Shown piece after piece: positions 1 to 12,538 of a stretch of DNA of 64,000 nucleotides (positions within the stretch are counted from its first letter, which is position 1; each line of letters opens with the position of its first letter). The stretch covers positions 868,001-932,000 of the forward strand of contig OZ240237.1 of assembly GCA_965198025.1 (NCBI GenBank), given 5' to 3'. The position numbers and the translations under genes are program-made. Source of the DNA: CAYWWM01 sp965198025 (GTDB taxonomy: Bacteria; Acidobacteriota; Terriglobia; 2-12-FULL-54-10). The notes under the pieces were generated by a model that worked only from the letters and a program-made list of their open reading frames with translations, searched no databases and was not told the origin of the DNA.

Positions 1-2166
1 GATGCTGCGGCAGCCGAGCCGTCTCGCTTCCCCGATCTCTTCCGATGTCATTGCCGTTTCTGATGGAGCCCGCTTCATCCGCGACTTGGCTGTCGCAGCC
101 GTGCTGTGGCTCCGCAAGGCATGATAGAGCACGTCATGCACGAGAGTAGACTTGCCCGACCCCGAGACGCCCGTGACCGCCACCATCATGCGGGCCGGAA
201 TCGCTACGTCGATGTTCTGGAGGTTGTGTGCAAACGCGCCATGAATCTTCAGTTGCTTGCGCGTCGGCTGACGCCGTTGCTGTGGCAGGGGGATTGAAAG
301 ATCGCCGCGCAGGTAGCGCCCCGTCAAGGTTCCGATCCCGGCGAGCAGTTCAGTGTAGCTTCCAGCAAACTGCACGCGCCCGCCGTTTTCCCCCGCCCCG
401 GGTCCCAGGTCGACGATCCAATCGGCGGCTTCCATCATCGAGGCGTCATGCTCGACCACGACGATGGTATTTCCCTGGTCGCGCAGCTCCTGCAAAATGC
501 GGATCAGCCGGGCCGTGTCGCGCGTGTGCAGGCCGATCGAAGGCTCGTCGAGCACGTAGAGCGTCCCCACCAGGCTTGCGCCGAGCGCCGTCGCGAGCTG
601 AATGCGCTGCGCCTCGCCGCCGGAAAGCGTCGACGCCATGCGCTCGAGCGTCAGGTATTCCAGGCCGACATTTTCCAGGAACCGCAGCCGCTGGCGTGCC
701 TCTTCCAGAATGCGGTCGGCTATCACCGCCTGCACCGGCGTAAGCTGGACCGAGTCCAAAAACTGTCGTGCCTGTCCGATGCTCATCTGACACACGGCGC
801 GAATGTCCTGTCCGCCGACCAGCACGCGATACGCTTCCGGCCGCAGCCGGCCGCCCCGGCACTCGGGGCAGAGGGCGTAGCCCCGGTAGCGTGCCAGGAA
901 CACCCGAACATGCAGCTTGTACTTTTTCCGTTCGAGGTAGGCAAAGAATCCCTGAATGCCGACTCCCCGGAGCCTCCGGGTCCCAGTCGTCCCCTGCCAC
1001 ACGAAATCCTTTTCTTCATCCGTCAACTGACGGTAGGGGACATCGAGGCGAATGCCGCGCGGCACGGCTTCTCGCTTGAACTCGCGATAGAAGCGGCGGT
1101 AGCGAGGCTTGCTCCAAGGATCGACCGCCCCTTCCTCCAGCGAGCGCGTCGGATCCGGAATCACCAGTAGCGGGTCGAAGTCCGTGGTGTTGCCGAACCC
1201 CTGGCAGCGCGGGCACGCCCCGTACGGGCTGTTGAACAGAAACAGCCGCGGTTCCGGCTCCTCATACGGGATGCGGCACGTCTTGCACTCGAACCGCTCA
1301 TTGAACGCCAGCCGCACCGGTTCCTCCGTAGAGTTGTCGCTCTCTTCCGCCTCCAACTCCGGCAACTCCAGGACCGCCTCGCCGCCCTCGCGGTAGCAGA
1401 TCTCGATGCTGTCAATCAGACGTTGACGCGATTCCGGTTCCAATACAAGCCGGTCGGCCAGCACCCAGACCGGCTGCCCGAAGTTAATTTCGAGCAGTGA
1501 CTCCGGCGTCGAGAACTCGAAAATGCTCCCATCCTGATAGAGCCGGTTGAACCCGAGCTTCCGCAACTCGAACAATCGCTCCTTCAACCGTTCTGCCGTG
1601 ACACTTGTACCCTTTCCGCTACCCGGCTCCCCCTGCAGCATGGGAAACAGAACGTACGCCCGCAGTCCCTCCGGATGCCCCGACTCCGCTGGAAGTGTAA
1701 GCAGCCTGTCGGCCACCTCGTCCACTGAATCCTTCTTCACCTCCCCGCCGCACTGCGCGCAGTACGTCTGTCCTGCGCGCGCGAACAGCAGCCGCAGGTA
1801 GTCGTAAATCTCCGTAGCCGTCGCCACCGTCGAGCGGGGCGTGCGCGCCGTGTTCCGCTGTTGGATTGCCACGGCGGGTGCGATGCCGGCAATCTCGTCG
1901 GCCTCGGGTTTCTCCATCCGTTCCAGGAACTGCCGCGCATACGCCGACAGTGACTCCACGTACCGCCGCTGCCCCTCGGCGTAAAGAGTATCGAACGCCA
2001 AGCTCGACTTGCCCGACCCGCTCACGCCCGTAATTACCGTCAGTGCGTTGTGCGGTATGTCGCAGTCGATGTTTTTGAGGTTATGCACCCGTGCCCCTCG
2101 CACGCGGATGTACTCCGTCGCCCGCTCTTCCCTTGTGAGGAACTCAACTTGTTTCACCGTCGCCAT
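1..2166 (-). CDS. uvrA: Excinuclease ABC subunit A (3' end outside window)
   Basis: UvrA is the damage-sensing ATPase of nucleotide excision repair; it loads UvrB onto lesions. About 722 residues are visible from the ATG at 2166 and the frame stays open to the window edge, so roughly the last quarter of the usual ~940 residues is missing. The N-terminus has GVSGSGKSSLAFDT (first Walker A) and the conserved run LSAYARQFLERM. A zinc-finger half reading ACPRCQGF lies near 1200. A second Walker A, VTGVSGSGKSTLV, lies near 160-190. The gene is divergent from uvrB with about 200 bp between, so the two repair genes may share a control region. The stretch read here shows no break. Confidence 0.96.
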   Translation of the reverse strand, partial: MATVKQVEFLTREERATEYIRVRGARVHNLKNIDCDIPHNALTVITGVSGSGKSSLAFDTLYAEGQRRYVESLSAYARQFLERMEKPEADEIAGIAPAVAIQQRNTARTPRSTVATATEIYDYLRLLFARAGQTYCAQCGGEVKKDSVDEVADRLLTLPAESGHPEGLRAYVLFPMLQGEPGSGKGTSVTAERLKERLFELRKLGFNRLYQDGSIFEFSTPESLLEINFGQPVWVLADRLVLEPESRQRLIDSIEICYREGGEAVLELPELEAEESDNSTEEPVRLAFNERFECKTCRIPYEEPEPRLFLFNSPYGACPRCQGFGNTTDFDPLLVIPDPTRSLEEGAVDPWSKPRYRRFYREFKREAVPRGIRLDVPYRQLTDEEKDFVWQGTTGTRRLRGVGIQGFFAYLERKKYKLHVRVFLARYRGYALCPECRGGRLRPEAYRVLVGGQDIRAVCQMSIGQARQFLDSVQLTPVQAVIADRILEEARQRLRFLENVGLEYLTLERMASTLSGGEAQRIQLATALGASLVGTLYVLDEPSIGLHTRDTARLIRILQELRDQGNTIVVVEHDASMMEAADWIVDLGPGAGENGGRVQFAGSYTELLAGIGTLTGRYLRGDLSIPLPQQRRQPTRKQLKIHGAFAHNLQNIDVAIPARMMVAVTGVSGSGKSTLVHDVLYHALRSHSTAATAKSRMKRAPSETAMTSEEIGEARRLGCRSI

Positions 2167-2325
2167 AGTGACGTTTGCGTGCCTTACCCTAAGCCATCAA
2201 TTATATCGCGCGGCAAACCGGCCTCCCTGTCATCTCCTCTTGCGTCATCCAGCCCGTCCGGAGCGAAGAATGATGAGGGACCCGCACAGCTGTTCGTCTG
2301 TGAAATCTGCGATCAAGATTCTCCC

Positions 2326-2334
2326 TGTTATAAT
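2326..2334 (+). promoter_or_regulatory. Extended -10 promoter for uvrB
   Basis: TGTTATAAT is a perfect TATAAT preceded by TGn, 37 bp before the uvrB ATG. No good -35 hexamer stands at the right distance, which fits an extended -10 promoter. No SOS-type palindrome was recognised nearby. Confidence 0.5.
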
Positions 2335-2370
2335 TCCAATTGGAGCGCCCGTGCTCTTCTATCGCGTCTT

Positions 2371-4356
2371 ATGTCCTTCCGACTCGCCAGCAATTACCAG
2401 CCGCGCGGAGACCAGGCCTCCGCCATCGAGCAGCTTGTCCGCGGCATCCATAACGTGGAGCAGCACCAGGTGCTGCTCGGCGTGACCGGCTCGGGCAAGA
2501 CCTACACCATGGCCAAGGTCATCGAGGCCATCGGACTCCCAACGCTCGTGCTGGCACATAACAAGACGCTCGCCGCGCAGCTCTATCATGAGTTCCGGTC
2601 CTTCTTCCCCGACAACGCAGTGGAATACTTCGTCAGCTACTACGACTACTACCAGCCGGAAGCCTACATTCCCTCCACGGACACTTACATCGAGAAGGAG
2701 GCGACCATCAACGAGGAGCTCGACAAGCTGCGGCTCTCGGCCACACGCTCACTCTTCGAGCGGCGCGACTGCGTGATCGTGGCCAGTGTCTCCTGCATCT
2801 ACGGCCTCGGCTCGCCGGAAGCCTACTACGGCATGCTCCTGATGCTTGAGCGTGGTCAGCGCATCCGGCGGAAGGAGATTCTCGAGCGCCTCGTCGAGAT
2901 CCTCTACGAGCGCAATGACCGGGAATTCAAGCGCGGCACCTTCCGGGTGCGCGGCGACGTGATCGAGCTGTTTCCGACCTACGACGACTTCGCCTACCGC
3001 ATCGAGATGTGGGGCGACCAGATTGAGCGCCTCTCCCGCATCGACCCTCTGCTCGGGCAGGTCAAACAAACCTACGTGCGCCTGCCCATCTATCCCAAGA
3101 CGCACTACGTCATGACGCCGCAGACGCGCGAGGAAGCCATCGGGAGCATTCTGAAAGAATTGCGCGACTGGCTGCCGGGACTGATCGGCCAGGGCAAGGA
3201 GCTCGAAGCCAAACGCCTGGAGCAGCGTACGCTCTTCGACATCGAGATGATGCGCCAGATCGGCTATTGCCACGGCATCGAGAACTACTCGCGGCACCTC
3301 ACGGGCCGCCACCCCGGCGAAGCCCCGCCAACGCTGCTCGACTACCTGCCTTACGATTCGCTGCTCTTCATTGACGAGAGCCATCAGACGGTTCCGCAGT
3401 TGCACGGCATGTATCGCGGTGACCGCTCGCGCAAAACCACGCTGGTCAACTACGGCTTTCGGCTGCCCAGCGCGTTGGACAACCGCCCGCTGATGTTTGA
3501 GGAGTTTGAGAAGCGCGTCAATCAGGTCGTCTATGTTTCTGCTACACCTGGTCCGTATGAGCTGACAAAGTCCGCCGGCGTCGTCGTCGAGCAGATCATC
3601 CGTCCCACCGGCCTGGTAGACCCCGAAATCGCAATCCGCTCCACCCGGGGCCAGGTCGACGACTTGCTCCACGAGATCCGCCAGCGCACGGAGCACACCG
3701 AACGCGTCCTGGTCACCACACTCACCAAGCGTATGGCCGAGGACCTGGCAGAGTACTACTCTGAGGTAGGCGTGCGCTGCCGGTATCTTCACTCCGAGGT
3801 CGAGACGCTCGAGCGGATCAAGCTGCTGCGCGACCTGCGGCGCGGGGAGTTTGACGTGCTGATCGGTATTAACTTGCTGCGTGAGGGATTGGATCTGCCG
3901 GAAGTGTCGCTGGTGGCGATTCTGGACGCCGACAAGGAGGGCTTTCTGCGCTCGGCTGGAGCCTTAATCCAAACCGTCGGCCGCGCGGCGCGTAACCTGC
4001 GCGGCAAGGCCATCCTCTACGCCGACAGAGTAACCGATTCCATGCAGAAGGCGATCTCGGAAACGAACCGGCGGAGGCAGTTGCAGTTGCAGTATAACGA
4101 AGCCAACAACATCACGCCGGAGTCGATCGTGAAACCGATTGACATGAGCTTGGTGCAAGTGGCGGAGGCCGATTATTGGACGCCGCCGCCGCTCAACCCG
4201 GAAGTTGAACAGTTTGCCAACGCCGCCGAGCGCGACGCGCACATTACGCGACTGGAGGCTGAAATGCGCGCCGCTGCCCAGAACTTCGAGTTCGAGCGCG
4301 CCGCGCAGATTCGCGACCGCATCCGCACGCTCCGGCAGCCGACCGCACTCGCCTAA
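2371..4356 (+). CDS. uvrB: Excinuclease ABC subunit B
   Basis: UvrB is the helicase-like DNA-binding subunit that verifies damage and recruits UvrC. The 661-residue product matches the usual length (~670). The ATG at 2371 is chosen because the conserved N-terminus (FRLASNYQPRGDQ) begins there; the open frame reaches further upstream but that part has no family resemblance. Visible features are Walker A GVTGSGKT (37-44), the aromatic beta-hairpin YYDYYQPEAY (about 90-99), the helicase motif INLLREGLDLPEV, the QTVGRAARN motif, and a C-terminal UVR helical hairpin (about 625-655) that binds UvrA/UvrC. No clear Shine-Dalgarno precedes the start. The stop codon directly abuts the stop codon of the convergent GHMP kinase gene. 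Confidence 0.97.
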   Translation: MSFRLASNYQPRGDQASAIEQLVRGIHNVEQHQVLLGVTGSGKTYTMAKVIEAIGLPTLVLAHNKTLAAQLYHEFRSFFPDNAVEYFVSYYDYYQPEAYIPSTDTYIEKEATINEELDKLRLSATRSLFERRDCVIVASVSCIYGLGSPEAYYGMLLMLERGQRIRRKEILERLVEILYERNDREFKRGTFRVRGDVIELFPTYDDFAYRIEMWGDQIERLSRIDPLLGQVKQTYVRLPIYPKTHYVMTPQTREEAIGSILKELRDWLPGLIGQGKELEAKRLEQRTLFDIEMMRQIGYCHGIENYSRHLTGRHPGEAPPTLLDYLPYDSLLFIDESHQTVPQLHGMYRGDRSRKTTLVNYGFRLPSALDNRPLMFEEFEKRVNQVVYVSATPGPYELTKSAGVVVEQIIRPTGLVDPEIAIRSTRGQVDDLLHEIRQRTEHTERVLVTTLTKRMAEDLAEYYSEVGVRCRYLHSEVETLERIKLLRDLRRGEFDVLIGINLLREGLDLPEVSLVAILDADKEGFLRSAGALIQTVGRAARNLRGKAILYADRVTDSMQKAISETNRRRQLQLQYNEANNITPESIVKPIDMSLVQVAEADYWTPPPLNPEVEQFANAAERDAHITRLEAEMRAAAQNFEFERAAQIRDRIRTLRQPTALA

Positions 4357-5418
4357 TCAGAGTCTGCTGGTTCGCACCGTGAGCCCCCGCATGGCAACGA
4401 CGAACGGAATCACGCGTCCACCCACACCGCGCAGCGCCGTTTCCACAAGGCTCTTCGTACCCGGCTCACACAGAAAGAAAACGCAGCCGCCACCTCCCGC
4501 CCCGCAGACCTTCGCCGCCCGAGCTCCGTTTCGCCGCGCCACAGCGATCAAGCGCTCGATCCCGGGCGTGGTGATTCCCGGGTGATTGCGTTTTCGCGCT
4601 TCCCATTCCTGGTTGAGCAGCCGGGCTGTCTCCTTCCAATCGTTCCGTTCCAGGGCTGACCGCATGGCCGCCGCCAAAGCGGCAATCTGGCTGAAGTGCC
4701 GCACGACGGCACGCCTCCCATCAATGTGAGCCTTCATCACTTCCCAGTTGTTGATCCCGGAGTTTCGTGATTCACCCGTATAGCAAAGCACGCCCCGCGC
4801 GGCTATCTCAAGGTGGTTCACTCGCAGCCGTTCGGACACGATGCCACCAGCGGTCAAGCGAATGGATTGCACCCCCCCATAAGCCGCTGCGTAGTAGTCC
4901 TGCTCTCCCGTGGGTACACGCAGCACTTGTGCCTCAACGTCGCCAGCCATCTGGATGAGTCTTTCTTTCGAGAGTCTTCTTCCGGTGAAGCTTGCCAAGG
5001 CTCCACAGATCGCAATGTCAAGTGAAGAAGAACCGCCGAGACCGGCGCCGGCGGGTGAATCGGAGTCTGTCTCCAATGTGAGGCCGGTCCGCGGCTCGAA
5101 TGCAAGCACCAACTGCGCGAGCAGAGGCAGCCGGAACTTCCGCGCTTTCGTCAGGGAGCCGAGTGAAGGGAAGCTCTCTTCCTTCCCGAGGTCTTGCGAG
5201 ATCAGGTGAATCGCCCGGTCACGGCGCGGCGTCAACAGGCAACGAGCGTAGCACCGGATAGCGACATTGACCGTTTGCGAATTGTCGTGGAAGAGGTAGA
5301 GCGGCCAGATGTCGAGAGTGCCGCCGGCGAGGTCCACACGCGCAGGGGCTTGGGAAGAAATAGTACGCACGCTCGCAGAATCCTTGCTTTCCAAGCCGGA
5401 CAACTCGGCTGGACCCAA
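4357..5418 (-). CDS. GHMP-family sugar kinase (heptose 7-phosphate kinase-like)
   Basis: The protein has the GHMP kinase plan: an N-terminal APARVDLAGGTLDIWPL substrate segment, the ATP loop SPAGAGLGGSSSLD (about 121-134), and a C-terminal glycine-rich motif KVCGAGGGGCVFFL. The nearest recognisable relatives phosphorylate D-glycero-D-manno-heptose 7-phosphate or similar sugars; the real substrate cannot be read from sequence. The TTG at 5418 has a GGAAG nine bases upstream. A GTG at 5370 with AAGGA ten bases upstream would give a 337-residue protein that starts closer to the conserved region, and may be the true start. It follows the small membrane-protein gene by 16 bp, which suggests co-transcription from the secA side. 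Its stop touches the uvrB stop with no base between. Confidence 0.85.
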   Translation of the reverse strand: MGPAELSGLESKDSASVRTISSQAPARVDLAGGTLDIWPLYLFHDNSQTVNVAIRCYARCLLTPRRDRAIHLISQDLGKEESFPSLGSLTKARKFRLPLLAQLVLAFEPRTGLTLETDSDSPAGAGLGGSSSLDIAICGALASFTGRRLSKERLIQMAGDVEAQVLRVPTGEQDYYAAAYGGVQSIRLTAGGIVSERLRVNHLEIAARGVLCYTGESRNSGINNWEVMKAHIDGRRAVVRHFSQIAALAAAMRSALERNDWKETARLLNQEWEARKRNHPGITTPGIERLIAVARRNGARAAKVCGAGGGGCVFFLCEPGTKSLVETALRGVGGRVIPFVVAMRGLTVRTSRL

Positions 5419-5434
5419 CTTTGTGGACTTCCGT

Positions 5435-5806
5435 CTATGTTGCGCTACTCGGCCGCGCGAACAAACCGATCAACAGGCCGGAGCCGCCGACCACGGAATG
5501 TAACACCGTGTCCAAGCGGTTGAAGGCGTCGAGTCCGCCAAAGTCCGGGAAAAGCCATCCGAACAGCCCCACGAAACAGAAGAAACTGCCGTTTGCCACA
5601 GGGAAAGTCTTCCACCATGCGGCAGAGTTCCAGCCGTAACGGACGACGAGCGCGCCGAGTGCGACGTGAAACACCTTGTGCATCGTTTCCGGCCGGAACC
5701 CGAAACGCAAGTAGTCCGTTACGAGCGAAACGGCTACGAGGAGGAAAAATATTCCAATGACTCGCGTGTACCATTTCGGGAGCGTAGAGTTCACACGGTT
5801 CTCCAC
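5435..5806 (-). CDS. Small four-helix membrane protein, function unknown
   Basis: The 123-residue product has about four hydrophobic helices (for example VIGIFFLLVAVSLVTDYL and VLHSVVGGSGLLIGLFA) and conserved-looking histidines and tryptophans between them. The layout resembles DUF4383-type small membrane proteins, but I do not recognise the family with certainty. It starts at a GTG and lies 65 bp after secA and 16 bp before the GHMP kinase, so it is probably the middle gene of a secA-led transcript. Nothing in the sequence gives a function. Confidence 0.65.
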   Translation of the reverse strand: MENRVNSTLPKWYTRVIGIFFLLVAVSLVTDYLRFGFRPETMHKVFHVALGALVVRYGWNSAAWWKTFPVANGSFFCFVGLFGWLFPDFGGLDAFNRLDTVLHSVVGGSGLLIGLFARPSSAT

Positions 5807-5871
5807 ATCGGATCGAGAGCAGATTCTTCTCTTCCGTCGGGGCAGTCGCTGGGAAGGCTAGCCGTGGGGAA

Positions 5872-8973
<3,102 letters not shown>

Positions 8974-8987
8974 GGTTTCTCCAGCTT

Positions 8988-9016
8988 ATTATAGGAGGCT
9001 TCCCGCCGCCGAACAA
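8988..9016 (-). promoter_or_regulatory. Sigma-70 type promoter of secA
   Basis: On the minus strand TTGTTC (9016-9011) and a perfect TATAAT (8993-8988) are 17 bp apart. The -10 lies only 14 bp before the secA ATG, so the transcript has a very short leader carrying a GGAG ribosome-binding site. Confidence 0.6.
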
Positions 9017-9152
9017 GCAGACCAATTCCTCTATCTGTGATGCGCTGCGTGGCGCAAACGATGCACAGTGGGTTGCTCAGGGAAGGGAAATCGTCAATGC
9101 GGCATCGCCCCGGAACAATCGTGCGAATAGCCGTTGGCTGGGCGGGGTTTGT

Positions 9153-10643
9153 TCATGCCAGATTCACGTTAATGCTCTTGATCTGTGTATAGCTGAGCAG
9201 GTTGGCGAGGCACTCGTCGCGCCCGATGCCGCTGTTCTTGTAGCCGCCGTAGGGCACGCCCGGGAAGTGCCGGCTGCTGTCGTTGATCCAGATGTAGCCC
9301 GCCTGAATTTCCTGCGCCAAGCTGTAGGCCGTAGTGAAGTCCTTGGCCCATACGCTCGCCGTCAAACCGAAGACCACGTCGTTGGCCATTTCGATGAGGT
9401 CGTTCTCGTCCTTCCACTTGAGCACCGACTGCACCGGCCCAAAGATTTCCTCCCGCGCCAGGCGCATTTTGTAATTCACGTCCTCGAAAACCGTGGGCAT
9501 TACGAAGTATCCATTCTGGAGCTCTGGATTCGGTGGCTTTGTCCCGCCATACACCAGCTTGGCGCCCTCCTGCTGGCCGACGTCGATGTAGGACATCACG
9601 CGGTCAAACTGCTTCTTCGAGACCAGGCACCCCATCTCAGTCTTCTCGTCGCTCGGTAGCCCGATGCGCACCGCCCTGATCCGCTCGATCAGGCGCTCGA
9701 CGAACTGGTCGTGAATGTCCGAATGCAGAAACAGACGTGACGTCGACCCGCAGGACTGTCCGGCGCACCACGTGTAATTCATCCCGACAAATGCCGATTC
9801 CACGGCCTTGTCGAGGTCAATGTCTGGGAAGACGACCATCGGGTTCTTGCCGCCGAGTTCGAGCGTAACGACCTTCATGCCGTCCGCCGCAGCGCGCATG
9901 ATCGACTGTCCCACCTCGACCGAGCCTGTCAGGACGATCCGCCGCACCAGCGGATGCTTCACCAGGTGCATCCCGATGCCTTCACCGCCCCCCATCCCGA
10001 CGATTACATTCACGACACCCGGCGGAAAGATTTCCTTCGCGTCGTACGCCATTTCGAGCGACGACAACGGCGCCTGCTTGGTCGGCTTCACAACGACGGT
10101 GTTGCCCGCGACCAGCGCCGCTCCAATGCGCCCCGAGAACATGATCGGATGGTTGAACGCCGGAATGCGCGCCACCACGCCATACGGCTCGCGGATCGTA
10201 AAGTTGAACGTCCCGGAGTTGGCGGGAATCGTCTCGCCCTTGAGTTCGGTTGACAGTCCTGCGTAGTAGTCAAACTGGTTCGTGACGTGGGTGACGTCCT
10301 TGCGCATGGCTTGGAAAGGATTCCCGCCGTCGAGCGCGTCGAGCATGGCATAGGTGTCGCTCTTCTCCCGCAGTCGCTGTGCAAAGCGCCGGCAGTACCC
10401 GCCTCGCTCTGCCGGAGTCAGCCGTTTCCACTCGGCGAAAGCCCGCTGCGCCGCCTGCACGGCGTGGTCCACGTCCTCAGCGCCACAGTCCGGCACAGCC
10501 GCCAGCTTTTCGCCGGTGGAGGGGCTGTGTTTGTCGAACGTTCTCCCCGAAGCCGCCGGGACCAGTTCGCCGCCGATCAGACAGCGGTATTCGGGCCGTA
10601 AGATGGACGCATTTCTGATCGCGGATTCCATCTCCTGACTCAC
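9153..10643 (-). CDS. NAD(P)-dependent aldehyde dehydrogenase (second of a tandem pair)
   Basis: This is a 496-residue member of the aldehyde dehydrogenase superfamily, oxidising an aldehyde to a carboxylate with NAD(P). The catalytic set is complete: Asn164 in PAFNHPIMF, Glu262 in LELGGKNP, Cys298 in GQSCGSTS, and the cofactor motif LTGSVEVG. The GTG at 10643 is chosen because AAAGGAG sits about six bases upstream and overlaps the stop codon of the preceding paralogue 11 bp away; the open frame extends further upstream but into that gene. It is closely similar along its length to the gene before it and ends with the same INVNLA/VNVNLA tail. Betaine-aldehyde or gamma-aminobutyraldehyde dehydrogenases are the nearest types, but the substrate is not determinable. 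Confidence 0.92.
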   Translation of the reverse strand: MSQEMESAIRNASILRPEYRCLIGGELVPAASGRTFDKHSPSTGEKLAAVPDCGAEDVDHAVQAAQRAFAEWKRLTPAERGGYCRRFAQRLREKSDTYAMLDALDGGNPFQAMRKDVTHVTNQFDYYAGLSTELKGETIPANSGTFNFTIREPYGVVARIPAFNHPIMFSGRIGAALVAGNTVVVKPTKQAPLSSLEMAYDAKEIFPPGVVNVIVGMGGGEGIGMHLVKHPLVRRIVLTGSVEVGQSIMRAAADGMKVVTLELGGKNPMVVFPDIDLDKAVESAFVGMNYTWCAGQSCGSTSRLFLHSDIHDQFVERLIERIRAVRIGLPSDEKTEMGCLVSKKQFDRVMSYIDVGQQEGAKLVYGGTKPPNPELQNGYFVMPTVFEDVNYKMRLAREEIFGPVQSVLKWKDENDLIEMANDVVFGLTASVWAKDFTTAYSLAQEIQAGYIWINDSSRHFPGVPYGGYKNSGIGRDECLANLLSYTQIKSINVNLA

Positions 10644-10654
10644 GGCTAACTCCT

Positions 10655-12142
10655 TTACGCCAGATTCACGTTTACGCTCTTGATTTGCGTGTAGCTCAGC
10701 AATTCCGCGAGGCACTCTTCCCGCCCCAGGCCGCTCTGCTTATATCCTCCGAAGGGAACGCCCTGAAAGTGCCGGCTGCTGTCGTTAATCCAGATAAAGC
10801 CCGCCTCGATTTCCTGCGCCAGACGGTAGGCTGTCCGGAAGTCGCCCGACCAGATGCTCGCCGTCAACCCATAGATGACGCTGTTTGCCATTTCGGCCAG
10901 CTCGCCCTCATCGCGCCACGGAATCACCGACTCGACCGGGCCGAAAATTTCCTCCTGTGCCAGTCGCATGCGGTAATTCACCTGATCGAAGATCGTCGGC
11001 TCGATGAAAAACCCTCGCGCAAACTTCCGATCCGCCGGCTTGCCTCCTCCGGTCACGAGCTTTGCCCCTTCCTGTTTCCCTATTTCGATGTAGGACATCA
11101 CCTTCTCGAACTGCCGCTGCGAAACCAGGCAGCCCATTTCGCTCGCCTCGTCGGTGGGCATGCCCATCCGGATGGCCTGAACGCGCTCGGTCAGGCGCGC
11201 CAGAAACGCGTCATGAATGTCGGTGTGGAGAAACAGCCGCGAGGTCGAGCCGCAGGACTGCCCCTGCCAGGAGTAATTCATTCCCTGGAACGCCGAGGCC
11301 ACGGCCTTTTCTAGATCAGCGTGAGGAAAAACGATCATCGGGTTCTTGCCGCCGAGTTCGAGTGACACTGTTTTCAGGCCCTCGGCCGCGTCGCGCAGAA
11401 TCTGCCGTCCAACTTCCACGGAACCGGTGAACGCAATGCGGCGGACATCCGGATGCCGCACCAGCGGCGCACCCGCCGCCGGGCCGCTGCCGTTCACGAC
11501 GTTGACGACGCCCGGCGGAAAAATCTCCCGCAAATCGTGCGACATTTCGAGCGCCGAGAGCGGGGTCTGGTCGGCGCACTTCAGGACCACGGTGTTGCCT
11601 GCGACCAGCGGCGCTGCCAGCCGCGACGCTGCAAACAGTATCGGATGATTGAACGGAACGATGCGCCCGACGACCCCGTATGGCTCCCGCAACGTAAAGT
11701 TGAATGTTTGCGTGGTCGCCGGAATGGTTTCCCCCTTGAGTTCGGTTGCCAGTCCGGCGAAATACTCATGCATGCGCGCGGAGTGCTGCACGTCTGCCCG
11801 CAGCGAACGGATAATGTTCCCGCCGTTGAGCGCGTCCAGCGTGGCATACGTCTCGGCCCGCGCGCGCAGCCGTTTGGCGAACCGCCGGCAATAGCTCGCG
11901 CGCTCCATCGATGTCAGCTTGCGCCATGCGGGATAAGCCTGCCGGGCGGCCTCGACCGCGCGATCCACATCCTGCTCATCGCAATTGGGAACGTCAGCCA
12001 GCCGTTCGCCTGTCGCGGGGTTCAGCGTCGGAACGGTCTTTCCGCTCGCTGCTCCGGTCAGTTCCCCGCCGATCAGACAGTGGTATTTCTCCCGCAGAAC
12101 CGCGTCCCGAGATTCGACGGCTGGGTCCGCAAGCGGACTCAT
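10655..12142 (-). CDS. NAD(P)-dependent aldehyde dehydrogenase (first of a tandem pair)
   Basis: This 495-residue aldehyde dehydrogenase has catalytic Asn165 (VPFNHPILF), Glu262 (LELGGKNP) and Cys297 (GQSCGSTS). ATG start with GGAGG five bases upstream. It is the promoter-proximal gene of a two-gene operon with a close paralogue. A visible difference is the active-site loop: here the Cys is preceded by YSWQGQ, while the partner has YTWCAGQ with one extra residue and a second cysteine two positions before the GQ. That suggests different substrate or cofactor preference, or a hetero-oligomer. No transporter or regulator is adjacent to show the pathway. Confidence 0.92.
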   Translation of the reverse strand: MSPLADPAVESRDAVLREKYHCLIGGELTGAASGKTVPTLNPATGERLADVPNCDEQDVDRAVEAARQAYPAWRKLTSMERASYCRRFAKRLRARAETYATLDALNGGNIIRSLRADVQHSARMHEYFAGLATELKGETIPATTQTFNFTLREPYGVVGRIVPFNHPILFAASRLAAPLVAGNTVVLKCADQTPLSALEMSHDLREIFPPGVVNVVNGSGPAAGAPLVRHPDVRRIAFTGSVEVGRQILRDAAEGLKTVSLELGGKNPMIVFPHADLEKAVASAFQGMNYSWQGQSCGSTSRLFLHTDIHDAFLARLTERVQAIRMGMPTDEASEMGCLVSQRQFEKVMSYIEIGKQEGAKLVTGGGKPADRKFARGFFIEPTIFDQVNYRMRLAQEEIFGPVESVIPWRDEGELAEMANSVIYGLTASIWSGDFRTAYRLAQEIEAGFIWINDSSRHFQGVPFGGYKQSGLGREECLAELLSYTQIKSVNVNLA

Positions 12143-12538
12143 TCACACCTCCAAAGATCAACGGAAATGATAGCACGGCGTGTGAAACGGTCTGGTTGAC
12201 GTTCCGAGCGGGGAATGCAATCGGCCTTGTTGTTACTTTTGAAGGTTGTCACGAGGAATTCGATTGACTGGTCCAGGACGGGAGAGTCCGCCCAATCACG
12301 CTTGTAGAAGGCCTCGGAGAGCATCTGCGGTAACTCATCTCGCGCTGCAAAGGTCGCAGGCAACGTAAAGCGAGACCAGCCTGAGTACGCTCAGAGGGGC
12401 GGGAAGAAGCGTTCGCTTGTTCAGAGAGGCGTTCCTTGCCACCACATTGATCCGTGAGCCGTGGATGGCTCATTATAGGGAGAGCTGGGTCGTTGGGAAG
12501 AGAGTTGGGAGCCATGCCCGGAAGGAATTGGCAATAAG
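12143..12538. other. Intergenic region, no supported gene
   Basis: About 400 bp between the divergent aldehyde dehydrogenase operon and the glycosylase gene. A short minus-strand frame (12139-12363) runs into the dehydrogenase start and has no recognisable family; it could be a remnant. No hairpin or promoter stands out. The region must contain the promoters of both flanking units. Confidence 0.4.

Noticed and set aside
2749..3792. 347-codon minus-strand frame inside uvrB
   Set aside because: Antisense shadow of uvrB without recognisable motifs.
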